From Candidatus Bathyarchaeota archaeon (GTDB lineage Archaea; Thermoproteota; Bathyarchaeia; TCS64), in assembly GCA_016930055.1 (NCBI GenBank), contig JAFGHP010000056.1:1-62014 (forward strand): a stretch of DNA of 62,014 nucleotides. The letters are read 5' to 3'. The notes under the pieces were generated by a model, which was not told where the DNA came from, did not search any database, and worked only from the letters and a program-made list of their open reading frames with translations. A program made the translations under genes and the position numbers. Each line of letters begins with the position of its first letter. Within the stretch, counting starts at the first letter, position 1. Below are positions 34,963 to 44,094 of this stretch, in pieces.

Positions 34963-35421
34963 ATGTTTCCATTAGGAATTGAACCATATTTAATAGGTGG
35001 TGTTATAGTCGGGATAGGAGTTAGTTTTATTTACATACTAACTGGTCTTCATGCAACACAAAGTAGCTTTTACAGTACAACTCTAAGTTATTTTAGCAAA
35101 CTAAAGCATTTTCAAGATGAACGTAATTTAAAAGAAAGAGTTTGGAGATTATATCTTGCAGCAGGTGTAATTACTGGTGCATTATTATATTCAGTTCTAA
35201 TATCTCCAATAGGTTTCTGGGTTACACAAGTCGATTTATGGAGATTAGCGCTTGGTGGATTACTTGTTGGTATTGGTACAAGACTAAGTAATGGTTGTAC
35301 TAGTGGCCATGGTATAAGTGGCTTAGCATCACTTTCAACTACAAGCCTTTATGCAGTTTTAACATTTATGGGAACTGCAATAATTACTGCACATATTCTC
35401 GAATTGGTTGGTGTTGTATAA
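34963..35421 (+). CDS. YeeE/YedE-family sulfur transporter, N-terminal half protein
   Basis: The 152 residues have about four membrane helices and the family signature LLVGIGTRLSNGCTSGHGISGLASLS, whose Cys in GCTSGHG is the conserved thiol in thiosulfate transporter TsuA/YeeE. The full family fold is split in this operon into two genes overlapping by one base (TAATG), the next supplying the other half. It lies 32 bases downstream of the persulfide dioxygenase-rhodanese, consistent with moving thiosulfate or another sulfur species. Confidence 0.87.
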   Translation: MFPLGIEPYLIGGVIVGIGVSFIYILTGLHATQSSFYSTTLSYFSKLKHFQDERNLKERVWRLYLAAGVITGALLYSVLISPIGFWVTQVDLWRLALGGLLVGIGTRLSNGCTSGHGISGLASLSTTSLYAVLTFMGTAIITAHILELVGVV

Positions 35422-35828
35422 TGAATACAAGAAATATTGTAGTATTTATTGGCGGAGTACTATTTGGCTTTGGTTTAGCATATAGTGGGATGACTAAACA
35501 AGAAATAGTACTAAGTTTTTTGAGACTAGAGGATTTAGGATTAATCTTTGTTATGGGAGGAGCAGCAGCAATAACATTTCTAGCAATAAATGTAATACCA
35601 AAAATTATGGCAGGACCAATTTTAGGAGGAGTATTTAAACCAAGGATCAGTGTTTTAACTAGAAATACGCTAATTGGAGCAATAATATTTGGTATAGGAT
35701 GGGGGATATCTGGACAATGTCCTGGTTCTGCTATTGCAAGTCTAGGAACAGGAAATTACCCTGTTTTAGTAGGTTTATTATTCATGTTTATCGGAGCTTA
35801 CTTAAGAGGAAGATTCATTAAAGGATAA
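35421..35828 (+). CDS. YeeE/YedE-family sulfur transporter, C-terminal half protein
   Basis: The 135 residues have about four helices and the second family signature GWGISGQCPGSAIASLGTGN with its conserved Cys. It corresponds to the shorter half of split YeeE/YedE (PmpB-like) pairs. Its ATG shares a base with the stop of the first half, so the two should be made in equal amounts and pair in the membrane. Its end lies 3 bases from the stop of the convergent arsM-like gene. Confidence 0.87.
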   Translation: MNTRNIVVFIGGVLFGFGLAYSGMTKQEIVLSFLRLEDLGLIFVMGGAAAITFLAINVIPKIMAGPILGGVFKPRISVLTRNTLIGAIIFGIGWGISGQCPGSAIASLGTGNYPVLVGLLFMFIGAYLRGRFIKG

Positions 35829-35831
35829 AAA

Positions 35832-36644
35832 TTATTTTGATGCAGATATAGTAATGCTGTGAATTTTTTCATTCATTTCTTCATAATCACTAGTATACGC
35901 ATAATCAGTTAAGATATTGATTTCCTTAAATCCTGCAGCCTCGATATGGTCAAGATATTTTTCTTTCTCTTCAGCACCAGCAATACAACTTGCCCATGCT
36001 TCTGCATTTTCTCTTACTTCTTCGGGTAATGATCCAACAGTGACCATATCACTTATTATGAATTTGCCATTGGACTTTAAAACTCGATAAATTTCTTTAA
36101 AAACTTGAGGCTTATCGAGACTTAAATTTATTACACAGTTACTAATTACTACATCAACAGAAGAATCTAAAAGGGGGATGTTTTCCATTTCTCCAATTTT
36201 AAATTCAACATTTTTATATTTGTATTTTTTTGATGTTTCTTGTGCACGAGAGATCATAGATTCATTTGAATCTATTCCAATAACTTTGCCTTTGGATCCT
36301 ACTTTTTTACTTGCTAAAAAAACATCTATCCCAGCGCCACATCCAACATCAACTACAGTTTCACCAATTTGTAAATATGATAAGCCCACAGGGTTCCCAC
36401 ATCCTAGTCCCAAAATTGATTCGATAGGTATGCTTTCTAATTCTTCTTCGGAATAACCTACATCTTTAGAAGCTAATAAGGGGTCAAAATTTTCTTCAGA
36501 TTCACAGGTACATCCATTAGAATTATTATCAGCGCAGGTTCCATCACATTCATGGCTAATTTGAATTTCAGAATCATATGGAGGTGACTCTGCAATAACT
36601 GTATAGACTTGTTTTATTACTTCTTTGATCTCTTTAGATTTCAA
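35832..36644 (-). CDS. arsM: Arsenite methyltransferase ArsM
   Basis: Uses S-adenosylmethionine to methylate arsenite. The 270 residues show ESILGLGCGNPVGLSYLQIGE, the SAM-binding VDVGCGAGIDVFLASKKVG, DVVISNCVINLS and EAWASCIAGA. The Cys of LGCGN, SNC and SC are the arsenic ligands known in ArsM. The N-terminal ~50 residues carry an additional cluster, CDGTCADNNSNGCTCE, with four Cys in 16 residues, which could bind metalloid or metal. No arsenic transporter or ArsR-type repressor is adjacent. Confidence 0.9.
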   Translation of the reverse strand: MKSKEIKEVIKQVYTVIAESPPYDSEIQISHECDGTCADNNSNGCTCESEENFDPLLASKDVGYSEEELESIPIESILGLGCGNPVGLSYLQIGETVVDVGCGAGIDVFLASKKVGSKGKVIGIDSNESMISRAQETSKKYKYKNVEFKIGEMENIPLLDSSVDVVISNCVINLSLDKPQVFKEIYRVLKSNGKFIISDMVTVGSLPEEVRENAEAWASCIAGAEEKEKYLDHIEAAGFKEINILTDYAYTSDYEEMNEKIHSITISASK

Positions 36645-36773
36645 ATCACTCGAAAAAAATGATGGTCACATGCTTTTAAACACATTTAAAAAAAATATTT
36701 TTATCCAAATAATTCTACTATTTTTTCATGTTTTTTCTGAACATATATTAAATATCTAGAGTAATGATTTATT

Positions 36774-37346
36774 ATGGAAAATTGTTGGAACACAAAAGAT
36801 CCCCTTATGGCATCATATCATGATGAGTGGGGAACTCCTGTTCATGATGATAATCTACTTTTTGAATTTTTATCATTAGAAGGTATGCAAGCTGGGTTAA
36901 GTTGGGGTCAAATTTTAAAAAGAAGAAAGAATTATCAGAAAGCGTTTTTAGATTTTGATCCAAAAAAAATTTCGAATTTTACGGAACAAGATATTAACCT
37001 ACTTTTAACTAATAAGGGAATAATTCGAAATAGAAGAAAAATAGAATCTATAATAAATAATTCAAAAAAAGTATTAGAAATTCAGAAAGAATACGGAAGT
37101 TTTGACGCTTATGTTTGGAAATATGTTAATAATAAACCCATTGACAATGAATTAGAATCATTTCAAGAAATGAAACCTGAAACTGAATTAAGTAAAACAA
37201 TTAGTAAAGAACTAAAAAAGAGGGGTTTTAAATTTGTTGGACCAAAAATAATTTACAGCTTTATGCAAGCAGTAGGCCTTGTTAATGATCATTTAATTAC
37301 ATGCCCTAAATATAATGAATTAAAAAAAGTTAAAGCATATAAATAG
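36774..37346 (+). CDS. tag: DNA-3-methyladenine glycosylase I (Tag)
   Basis: Removes 3-methyladenine from DNA. The 190 residues match the family length (about 187). The N-terminus has CWNTKDPLMASYHDEWG, with Cys4 and His17 as zinc ligands. FLSLEGMQAGLSWGQILKRR forms the base-recognition region, and the C-terminus has NDHLITC with the other His and Cys zinc ligands. It stands alone between arsM and a nitroreductase with intergenic gaps on both sides. The family is mostly bacterial, so lateral transfer is possible. Confidence 0.93.
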   Translation: MENCWNTKDPLMASYHDEWGTPVHDDNLLFEFLSLEGMQAGLSWGQILKRRKNYQKAFLDFDPKKISNFTEQDINLLLTNKGIIRNRRKIESIINNSKKVLEIQKEYGSFDAYVWKYVNNKPIDNELESFQEMKPETELSKTISKELKKRGFKFVGPKIIYSFMQAVGLVNDHLITCPKYNELKKVKAYK

Positions 37347-37404
37347 ACTTATTTTTTTTCTAATTTATTATAAGTTAAGATTTAAAAAAATTTATAAAGG
37401 GTTC

Positions 37405-37977
37405 TTATAAATGCCAATTATTGAATCTTACAAGATCACTTATTTCGTACCTAGGTTCCTTTATTTTTGTATCATTAGATTTTCCTATTGGTAAAATTGC
37501 TTCTAACCTAAACGTTTCAGGAACATTTAAGACTTCAAGAACCCTTTTTGTATCAGAAGGAGTATAAGTAACAGTACTTAGATTAAGTTCTTCTAGTGCT
37601 AAAAGAATATACCCAATAGCTGTCCAAACGGATTCAGTTGAATAAGGTATACCATTTTGAGCAAGAACAACAACTAAAAGAGGAGCTTCCTCCAGAAAGG
37701 GTTTTGAAGGATTAAGTTTTTTTGATTCAAGCCATTCAGCCCAATCACCACTTACTTTTTTATAAAATTCCTTTTCTCCATCTTCTGAAGCCTCTCTAAT
37801 TCTTCTTTTAAGTTTAGGATCATCAATAATGATAAAGCGCCAAGGTTGATAATTTGCTCCACTAGGAGCTTGTGCTCCTATTTTTAAAGCCATTAAAACA
37901 TCTTCAATATTAATAGGGTTTGAATCAAATTTACGTATGGTTCTTCTTTTTGTAGCATATTTAAGAACGGTTGACAT
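37405..37977 (-). CDS. Nitroreductase-family FMN oxidoreductase
   Basis: The 190 residues start with RRTIRKFDSNPI, the FMN-phosphate-binding motif. QAPSGANYQPWRFIIIDD and a C-terminal ILPIGKSNDTKIKEPRYEISDLVRFNNW segment follow, as in nitroreductase-like proteins. The fold binds FMN and reduces nitro, quinone or enone groups with NAD(P)H, but family roles vary widely, so the substrate is open. It is a monocistronic gene by spacing. Confidence 0.87.
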   Translation of the reverse strand: MSTVLKYATKRRTIRKFDSNPINIEDVLMALKIGAQAPSGANYQPWRFIIIDDPKLKRRIREASEDGEKEFYKKVSGDWAEWLESKKLNPSKPFLEEAPLLVVVLAQNGIPYSTESVWTAIGYILLALEELNLSTVTYTPSDTKRVLEVLNVPETFRLEAILPIGKSNDTKIKEPRYEISDLVRFNNWHL

Positions 37978-38113
37978 ATCTAAATCCGGTCTTGAAGATT
38001 ATAATTTTTAAATAAAAAAATTCCGGGCAGCTCTAACTATCTTTAAAAAAGTAGTTTAGTTAATTTAATAAAAATATCCTAAAAAATAAAAGTACATAGA
38101 CTTAATTATTTAC

Positions 38114-39016
38114 GTGTCAAACGATTATCTTAATCTTTTAAAACCAATTCCTGAAGCTTTTTTTGAAAAATTTATGGATATAAATGAGTCAGATTATATA
38201 TTATTTTCAGTACCTCTGGACAAGACATCTTCATATAGAAGCGGAAGTAGGTTTGCACCTCATGCAATTCGGAAAGCAAGTCAATTTATGGAGAGTTATA
38301 GCTCTCGAACTAGTTTAGATTGGGAGAATCTCAAATTAACAGATATAGGGGAAATAGATACAGAGCAGAGCATTGAACAAGTATTAAAAAACATTAAAAA
38401 CATAGTTTTAGGTATAAAAAGAGCTAATAAAATGCCAGTTATGATTGGTGGCGAACATACAATAAGTTTAGGTGCGTTAAATGCATTAAAACCAGAAGCA
38501 GTTGTTGTTTTTGATGCACATCTTGATCTTAGAGATACCCTATTCGAAGAAAAAATTGGGCATGCCACTTGGTTACGTAGGAGTCACGAAAAAAATAATT
38601 TTGAAATAGTAATAATTGGAGCTCGAGCATTATCAATAGAAGAAATTAATTATGCAAATAAAACCAAAATAAATATAATTAAAGCTAAAGACATTCACCA
38701 TAAAAAACTTGAAGATGTTTATAAATTACTAGATGGAATTCTCACTGGAGTAAAAAAAGTATACTTAAGCATAGATATGGATGCATTAGACCCATCTGAA
38801 GCACCTGCAGTTGGAAATCCCTATCCAGAAGGACTAGAAACAAATGAATTACTTGACATAATTTCTTACTTAACTAAGTATCCAATTTGTGGCGTTGACC
38901 TTACAGAAGTAAGCCCATATTATGATAACGGAAATACTGCTATCCAAGCTTCATATATTTTATTAGAAACCCTATATGCGATTGAGTGTTCTAAAAATAA
39001 TAAGGCTATTTCTTGA
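38114..39016 (+). CDS. speB: Agmatinase/ureohydrolase
   Basis: A 300-residue manganese ureohydrolase. Metal-binding motifs are in order: GGEHTISLGA, VVFDAHLDLRD, GHATWLRR and SIDMDALDPSEAPAVGNPYPEGL. The ATWLR and AVGNPYP variants resemble agmatinases more than arginases, which points to putrescine formation from agmatine. Guanidinobutyrase or formimidoyl-type activities are alternatives. Translation starts with GTG at 38114. The DNA polymerase gene follows after an 81-base gap. Confidence 0.85.
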   Translation: MSNDYLNLLKPIPEAFFEKFMDINESDYILFSVPLDKTSSYRSGSRFAPHAIRKASQFMESYSSRTSLDWENLKLTDIGEIDTEQSIEQVLKNIKNIVLGIKRANKMPVMIGGEHTISLGALNALKPEAVVVFDAHLDLRDTLFEEKIGHATWLRRSHEKNNFEIVIIGARALSIEEINYANKTKINIIKAKDIHHKKLEDVYKLLDGILTGVKKVYLSIDMDALDPSEAPAVGNPYPEGLETNELLDIISYLTKYPICGVDLTEVSPYYDNGNTAIQASYILLETLYAIECSKNNKAIS

Positions 39017-39097
39017 AAAAATATCATTTCACCAATATAAGCGTACTATTCATATTTTAAAAACAATATTAAGTCACCAAGAACACGAGTTAATAAT

Positions 39098-41662
39098 ATG
39101 TCTTTACCTGATGAAATGCTTGATGATGAGATTGAAGAGATAAAACCGAGGGGACGTCAAGCTCCAAACGATTTACCTACTAGCTATCTTCTCTCAGCAG
39201 GATATGACGGAAGTAAACAGAAAGCATACTTACGTTTATATGAGCCCATTAGTCAACAAATTTATTTATGGTATGACAATACAAACCATTTACCTTATTG
39301 TATTTCAAAGCTCCCCATAAAAGAATTGGAAAAAGATACACGCATAATCAATCATGAAGGCTACTTTTTTATGGAGGAGGTAAAGAAATATGATTCACTT
39401 AAAGATAAGGAAATAAATGTCACTAAAATAGTTGCTCATGATCCTCTAAGCATAGGTGGAGGCAGAGGCACACCAATAAGAAATTTATTAGAAAAAAGTT
39501 GGGAAAGTAGAATTACATATTATCAATGTTTCATTTATGATCGTGGCTTAATTACTGGAATGCCTTATAGAATTGAAAATGGAAACTTAGTTGAGGTTGG
39601 TTATACTCTTCATCAAGATACTGAAAATAAACTCGATAACATTCTAAAAAGTATTGAACCAGAATTTAGGGAAGATATGAAAGAATGGACACGTCTACTT
39701 CAGTGTCCAGTTCCTAAAATTAGACGTGTAGCTGTAGATATTGAAGTACGTCCAAGTGTTAGAAATAGAATGCCAAGCGCGGATGAGGCAACAGATCCAA
39801 TAATTGCAGTAGGTATATCAGGTAATGATGGTTACCGTAGAATTTTACTTCTAAATGATATGGGAATAGAAATCGAAGCTCCTGTAGTTTTAGGAGCTAA
39901 TGTTGAGATATATACTGATGAAAAAAAGTTAATTCAAGAAGTTTTCAAAGTATTAGATGATTTTCCAGTAATTTTGACCTTTAACGGAGATGAGTTTGAT
40001 TTCAAGTTTTTACATAACAGAGCAAAAAACCTTGGTTTACCAGAATCAGAGAACCCAATAATAATGGGTAGACGTTTCGCTTTCCTAAAAAATGGCGTAC
40101 ATCTAGATCTTTATAGATTTTTCTTAAATAGAAGCATACAAGGATATGCTTTCGGAAACAGATATCGAGAAAACACGCTAAATGAAATAAGTTCTAATTT
40201 AATAAACATGAAAAAAATTGATATCGAAGATATTATCACTCTCAACATCAATGAATTGGCGCAATATTGCATGCAAGATGCAGACATTACTTACCAGCTA
40301 ACGGCTTTCAATCATGATCTTGTAATGAACTTAATTATGTTATTAACACGAATCAGTAAAATGATAATGGAAGATGTAACCAGACAAGGAGTAAGTCGTT
40401 GGATACTTGCGTTAATGGAATATGAACATAGAAATCGTGATTGGCTTATTCCAAATACCGAAGATATTCTAGAGAGTAAAGGAAGTATTAGCACAACAAG
40501 TATAATAAAAGGAAAAAAATATCAAGGTGCAATTGTAAGAGACCCTAAACCAGGTACACATTTCAATGTCACTGTCTGCGACTTTGCCAGTCTTTATCCT
40601 TCAGCTATTAGAAATTGGAATTTAAGCTATGATACAATTTTATGTCCACATCAAGAATGTAGAAAAAACATAGTTCCTGGAACACCACATTGGGTTTGTA
40701 CAAAAAAACGGGGAATGGCTTCGTTAATTATTGGGAGTTTAAGAGATCTTAGAGTCTTATGGTATAAACCTCTTAGCAAGGATAGGAACTTGGTATCTGA
40801 AGAGCGTCAATATTATGATGTTGTTCAACAAGCATTAAAGGTATTTTTGAATGCTAGTTATGGAGTTTTTGGTGCAGAAAGCTTTCCCCTTTATTGTCCA
40901 CCTTTTGCTGAAAGCACGGCAGCTGTAGGTCGATATGCAATGACGAAAGCTGTAGATCATAGTCAAGAATTAGGAATAGAAGTAATATATGGAGATACAG
41001 ATTCGGTATTTTTAGAGAATCCAAGTAAAAACCAAATCGAGAATCTGGTTCATTGGGCAGATTCTGAACTTGGAATTGATCTTGATATAGATAAAACGTA
41101 TAGGTATGCAATTTTTAGCAGCAGAAAAAAGAATTATCTTGGAGTTTATCCAGATGGTAAATTAGATATTAAAGGATTAACTGGTAAAAAAAGGCATATA
41201 CCCCCAATATTGAAGGATGCTTTCATTAAATTAACTGAAATTCTTAGTAATGTTGAGAAACCTCAAGAGTTCCCTCATGCTAAAGAGGAAATAAAAAAAC
41301 TAGTCTACAACATAAATCATAAATTAAAAAATCGTGAATTCAACATAAATGAAGTAGCTTTCAGCATGATGATGGGTAAAAACGTTGAAGGCTACGATAC
41401 AAATCCTCAGCATGTTAAAGCTGCAAAAATGCTTGTTGAGCAAGGACATGAAATTAGAGAAGGAGACATTATAAGCTATGTTGTTACCAGAGATGGGGTA
41501 AGACCTGTCCAAATCGCTAATATAAAAGATGTTGATATAAACAAATATGAAGAATACCTTGAAGCAACGTTTGAACAAATTCTTGATGCATTAGATATGA
41601 GTTTCGATGAATTGGTTGGTCGACCACGACAAACAGGGTTGACAGCATTTTTTGGATATTAA
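39098..41662 (+). CDS. polB: Family-B replicative DNA polymerase (PolB1-like)
   Basis: An 854-residue DNA polymerase with 3'-5' proofreading. Exonuclease motifs are VDIEV (DIE at 214-216), TFNGDEFDF and YCMQDADI. Polymerase motifs are DFASLYPSAI (from Asp495), KVFLNASYG and YGDTDS with Asp633 and 635. The N-terminus around SYLLSAGYDGSKQKAYLRLY and QIYLWYDNTNHLPYC resembles crenarchaeal PolB1. The C-terminal residues QTGLTAFF (845-852) form a PIP box for binding the sliding clamp. Motifs are intact, so it should be catalytically active. Confidence 0.96.
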   Translation: MSLPDEMLDDEIEEIKPRGRQAPNDLPTSYLLSAGYDGSKQKAYLRLYEPISQQIYLWYDNTNHLPYCISKLPIKELEKDTRIINHEGYFFMEEVKKYDSLKDKEINVTKIVAHDPLSIGGGRGTPIRNLLEKSWESRITYYQCFIYDRGLITGMPYRIENGNLVEVGYTLHQDTENKLDNILKSIEPEFREDMKEWTRLLQCPVPKIRRVAVDIEVRPSVRNRMPSADEATDPIIAVGISGNDGYRRILLLNDMGIEIEAPVVLGANVEIYTDEKKLIQEVFKVLDDFPVILTFNGDEFDFKFLHNRAKNLGLPESENPIIMGRRFAFLKNGVHLDLYRFFLNRSIQGYAFGNRYRENTLNEISSNLINMKKIDIEDIITLNINELAQYCMQDADITYQLTAFNHDLVMNLIMLLTRISKMIMEDVTRQGVSRWILALMEYEHRNRDWLIPNTEDILESKGSISTTSIIKGKKYQGAIVRDPKPGTHFNVTVCDFASLYPSAIRNWNLSYDTILCPHQECRKNIVPGTPHWVCTKKRGMASLIIGSLRDLRVLWYKPLSKDRNLVSEERQYYDVVQQALKVFLNASYGVFGAESFPLYCPPFAESTAAVGRYAMTKAVDHSQELGIEVIYGDTDSVFLENPSKNQIENLVHWADSELGIDLDIDKTYRYAIFSSRKKNYLGVYPDGKLDIKGLTGKKRHIPPILKDAFIKLTEILSNVEKPQEFPHAKEEIKKLVYNINHKLKNREFNINEVAFSMMMGKNVEGYDTNPQHVKAAKMLVEQGHEIREGDIISYVVTRDGVRPVQIANIKDVDINKYEEYLEATFEQILDALDMSFDELVGRPRQTGLTAFFGY

Positions 41663-41702
41663 GTCTATTTATATTCTAGTTTAAGTATTTTCACAAGGTC
41701 TA

Positions 41703-41906
41703 ATGTCTAATCAAAATAAACGTCGGCCAATAAAAAGGAATTATCATCGTTCAATAAAAGGAAATAAATGTGGTAATTGCGGATTATTTTCTAAAACTTT
41801 TTATTGTCAAAAAAATAGAAAAGTATTATCACCTGAAAAAGAAGCATGCGAATCTTGGAGACCGAGGAAAGGCATCTGGGGTAAAAAAGCAAGAAAATGG
41901 CCTTAA
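41703..41906 (+). CDS. Small basic zinc-ribbon-like protein of unknown function
   Basis: The 67 residues are strongly basic, with four Cys spaced as CGNC near residue 24, C near 37 and C near 51, enough for a zinc site. The ends are rich in Lys, Arg and Trp (RPRKGIWGKKARKWP), suggesting RNA or DNA contact. I do not recognise the family. It begins 40 bases after the DNA polymerase stop on the same strand and may be co-transcribed with it. Confidence 0.6.
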   Translation: MSNQNKRRPIKRNYHRSIKGNKCGNCGLFSKTFYCQKNRKVLSPEKEACESWRPRKGIWGKKARKWP

Positions 41907-41970
41907 TAATATAATTTGAAGTATTAATTACTTATAAAAACTAATTTTCATTGTTTAAAAAGGAGAAGCC

Positions 41971-41976
41971 TATATA
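41971..41976 (+). promoter_or_regulatory. TATA box of asnS
   Basis: TATATA preceded by AAGCC (a reasonable BRE) lies 31-36 bases before the asnS ATG at 42007, giving a leader of only a few bases. Confidence 0.55.
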
Positions 41977-42006
41977 TCAGAGTTAACGGTTGTTTGTTCG
42001 GTCCAC

Positions 42007-43314
42007 ATGACCGAGTTCGTTGACATAGCTAAGATAATTGATGGAAAGAAAGATGATGAACAGGTAAATGTCAGAGGTTGGCTTTGGAATAGTAGAAGCA
42101 GCGGAGGCATCCTGTTCTTAATGCTTAGAGATGGTACAGGAGTATTACAGTGCACAGTTAATAAGCGTAATGTTGATGAAGAGACATATAATGCTCTTGA
42201 AAAACTTACACAAGAATCAGCCATAGAATTAAGTGGAGTAATAAAGGTTGATCAACGTGCACCAAATGGATACGAACTTGCTGTCAGTAATTTTGGCAAA
42301 GTCCATTTAGCACAACCAGATTTCCCGATAGCAAAAAAAGAACATGGTCTAGAATTTTTAATGGATAATAGACATCTTTGGATAAGAGACCCTAAACTTA
42401 TGAATATTTTTAGAATCCGCAGTAAATTCATGGAAGCAGCTAGGAAATATTTCTGGGAGAACGATTATACTGAAATTCAAAGTCCTAGTTTTCAAACAGG
42501 AGCATGTGAAGGGGGCTCAACGCTTTTTGAAGTAAAATATTTTGAACGCAAGGGTGTTTATCTAAGTCAAAGTTGGCAACTTTACGCAGAAGCAATGATA
42601 AGTAGTGTTGGAAAAATATTTACTCTAGCCCCAAGTTTTCGAGCGGAGCCTAGTAGAACCCGTCGTCATTTAAGTGAATTTTGGCATTTAGAATGTGAAG
42701 AGCCCTGGAGTACCCTAGATGATATAAATAAAACAGGTGATAAACTCGTATGCTATATAGCTCATACCCTAGCTAATGAAATGCCAAGAGAAGTTAAAGC
42801 AACAGGAAGAGACATTAAAGACTTACTTATACTTGAAGCTCCATTTCCAAAAATTTCTTACGATGAAGCAGTAGAAATAGTACAAAAATCAGGAGTAGAA
42901 ATGAATTGGGGAGATGATTTTGGATGGCAGCAAGAAGAGCCTTTGACCAAAGAGTTTGACGTACCCTTCTGGGTAAGAGGCTTTCCAACTGGAATAAAAC
43001 CCTTTTATCACATGCCAGATCCAGTACGACCTGAAGTTACCTTAAGTTCTGATCTTCTTGCTCCAGAAGGTTACGGAGAAATAATAGGGGGTGGTCAAAG
43101 AGTACATGATTATGATCAATTAATACAAAGAATCATTGATGACGGTTTCAATCCAGAAGATTATCAGTGGTATACTGACCTTAGAAGATGGGGGACAGTT
43201 CCTCACAGTGGTTTTGGGTTAGGAGTTGAAAGAGTGCTGTGTTGGATGCTTAAACTTGAACATATACGTGACGCAATTCCGTTCCCTAGAGACATGCGTA
43301 GGGTTTATCCGTAA
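42007..43314 (+). CDS. asnS: Asparaginyl-tRNA synthetase
   Basis: A class II synthetase of 435 residues. An N-terminal OB-fold anticodon domain (VNVRGWLWNSRSSGGILFLMLRDG) leads to motif 1, then motif 2 in FRAEPSRTRRHLSEFWHLECE and motif 3 in GFGLGVERVLCWML. The features DNRHLWIRDP and GGSTLFEVKYF, and the absence of the AspRS QSPQ flexible loop (here LSQSWQLY), point to AsnRS rather than AspRS. An archaeal aspartyl/asparaginyl relative is the alternative. A TATA box lies directly upstream. Confidence 0.92.
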   Translation: MTEFVDIAKIIDGKKDDEQVNVRGWLWNSRSSGGILFLMLRDGTGVLQCTVNKRNVDEETYNALEKLTQESAIELSGVIKVDQRAPNGYELAVSNFGKVHLAQPDFPIAKKEHGLEFLMDNRHLWIRDPKLMNIFRIRSKFMEAARKYFWENDYTEIQSPSFQTGACEGGSTLFEVKYFERKGVYLSQSWQLYAEAMISSVGKIFTLAPSFRAEPSRTRRHLSEFWHLECEEPWSTLDDINKTGDKLVCYIAHTLANEMPREVKATGRDIKDLLILEAPFPKISYDEAVEIVQKSGVEMNWGDDFGWQQEEPLTKEFDVPFWVRGFPTGIKPFYHMPDPVRPEVTLSSDLLAPEGYGEIIGGGQRVHDYDQLIQRIIDDGFNPEDYQWYTDLRRWGTVPHSGFGLGVERVLCWMLKLEHIRDAIPFPRDMRRVYP

Positions 43315-43371
43315 ACATCTTTATTGTTTTTACCTTATTCTTTATATTCATTCGAATAATTATCAAATAAA

Positions 43372-44034
43372 ATGACTATCCTATTATACAGAATTGATCC
43401 TTACATGAAATCTTTTAATGCAAAAGTTATGAAAATTGAAAACAATATTATAACATTAGATAAAACATGTTTCTTTCCCCAAGGGGGAGGACAAGTCGGA
43501 GATACAGGTGAAATATCAGGAAATAAAGTAATCAACACTTTATCTTCTGACGAAGTAATTCAACATATTCTCGAAAATGCACCTAATTTTTCAATTAAAG
43601 AAGAAATTCTTGGACAAATTGATTGGGAAAGACGTTATCGAATAATGAAGCTACATTCAGCTGCTCATCTAGTATATTATACCATGCAAGAAGTTTTTGG
43701 GGAAAACTGTAAACCTGCATCATCAGGACTTTTAGATGATAAAAAAGATCGAACCGACTATATTTTTAATGAACCCTTAGATAAACAAAAATTACTTCTT
43801 GTAGAGGAAAAAGTGAATAATCTAATACTAGATGGCTTACCTATTTCACATTTAAAAAATAATGAAGGCAGATTTATTTGGAAAATACAAAATTTTGAAG
43901 CAATGGAATGTGGTGGAACTCATGTTAAAAATACTAAAGAAATTGGTAAAGTAAATATCAAAAGAGGAAGTAAACCAGGTAAAGGTCGAGAAAGAATCGA
44001 AATTACTCTATCTCAACAAAAAAATCAATCATAA
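43372..44034 (+). CDS. alaX: AlaX-type alanyl-tRNA editing protein
   Basis: Free-standing editing domain that hydrolyses Ser or Gly from mischarged tRNA-Ala. The 220 residues fit the AlaX-M size. CFFPQGGGQVGDTG is the N-terminal beta-barrel signature. The zinc site is formed by HSAAH near residue 95 and CGGTH near 180. It follows asnS by 57 bases, grouping two translation genes. Confidence 0.92.
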   Translation: MTILLYRIDPYMKSFNAKVMKIENNIITLDKTCFFPQGGGQVGDTGEISGNKVINTLSSDEVIQHILENAPNFSIKEEILGQIDWERRYRIMKLHSAAHLVYYTMQEVFGENCKPASSGLLDDKKDRTDYIFNEPLDKQKLLLVEEKVNNLILDGLPISHLKNNEGRFIWKIQNFEAMECGGTHVKNTKEIGKVNIKRGSKPGKGRERIEITLSQQKNQS

Positions 44035-44094
44035 AAATAAACTAATTATATTAAAAATAAAAACTATTAAAAAGACGGCTATAACAAAACTATT

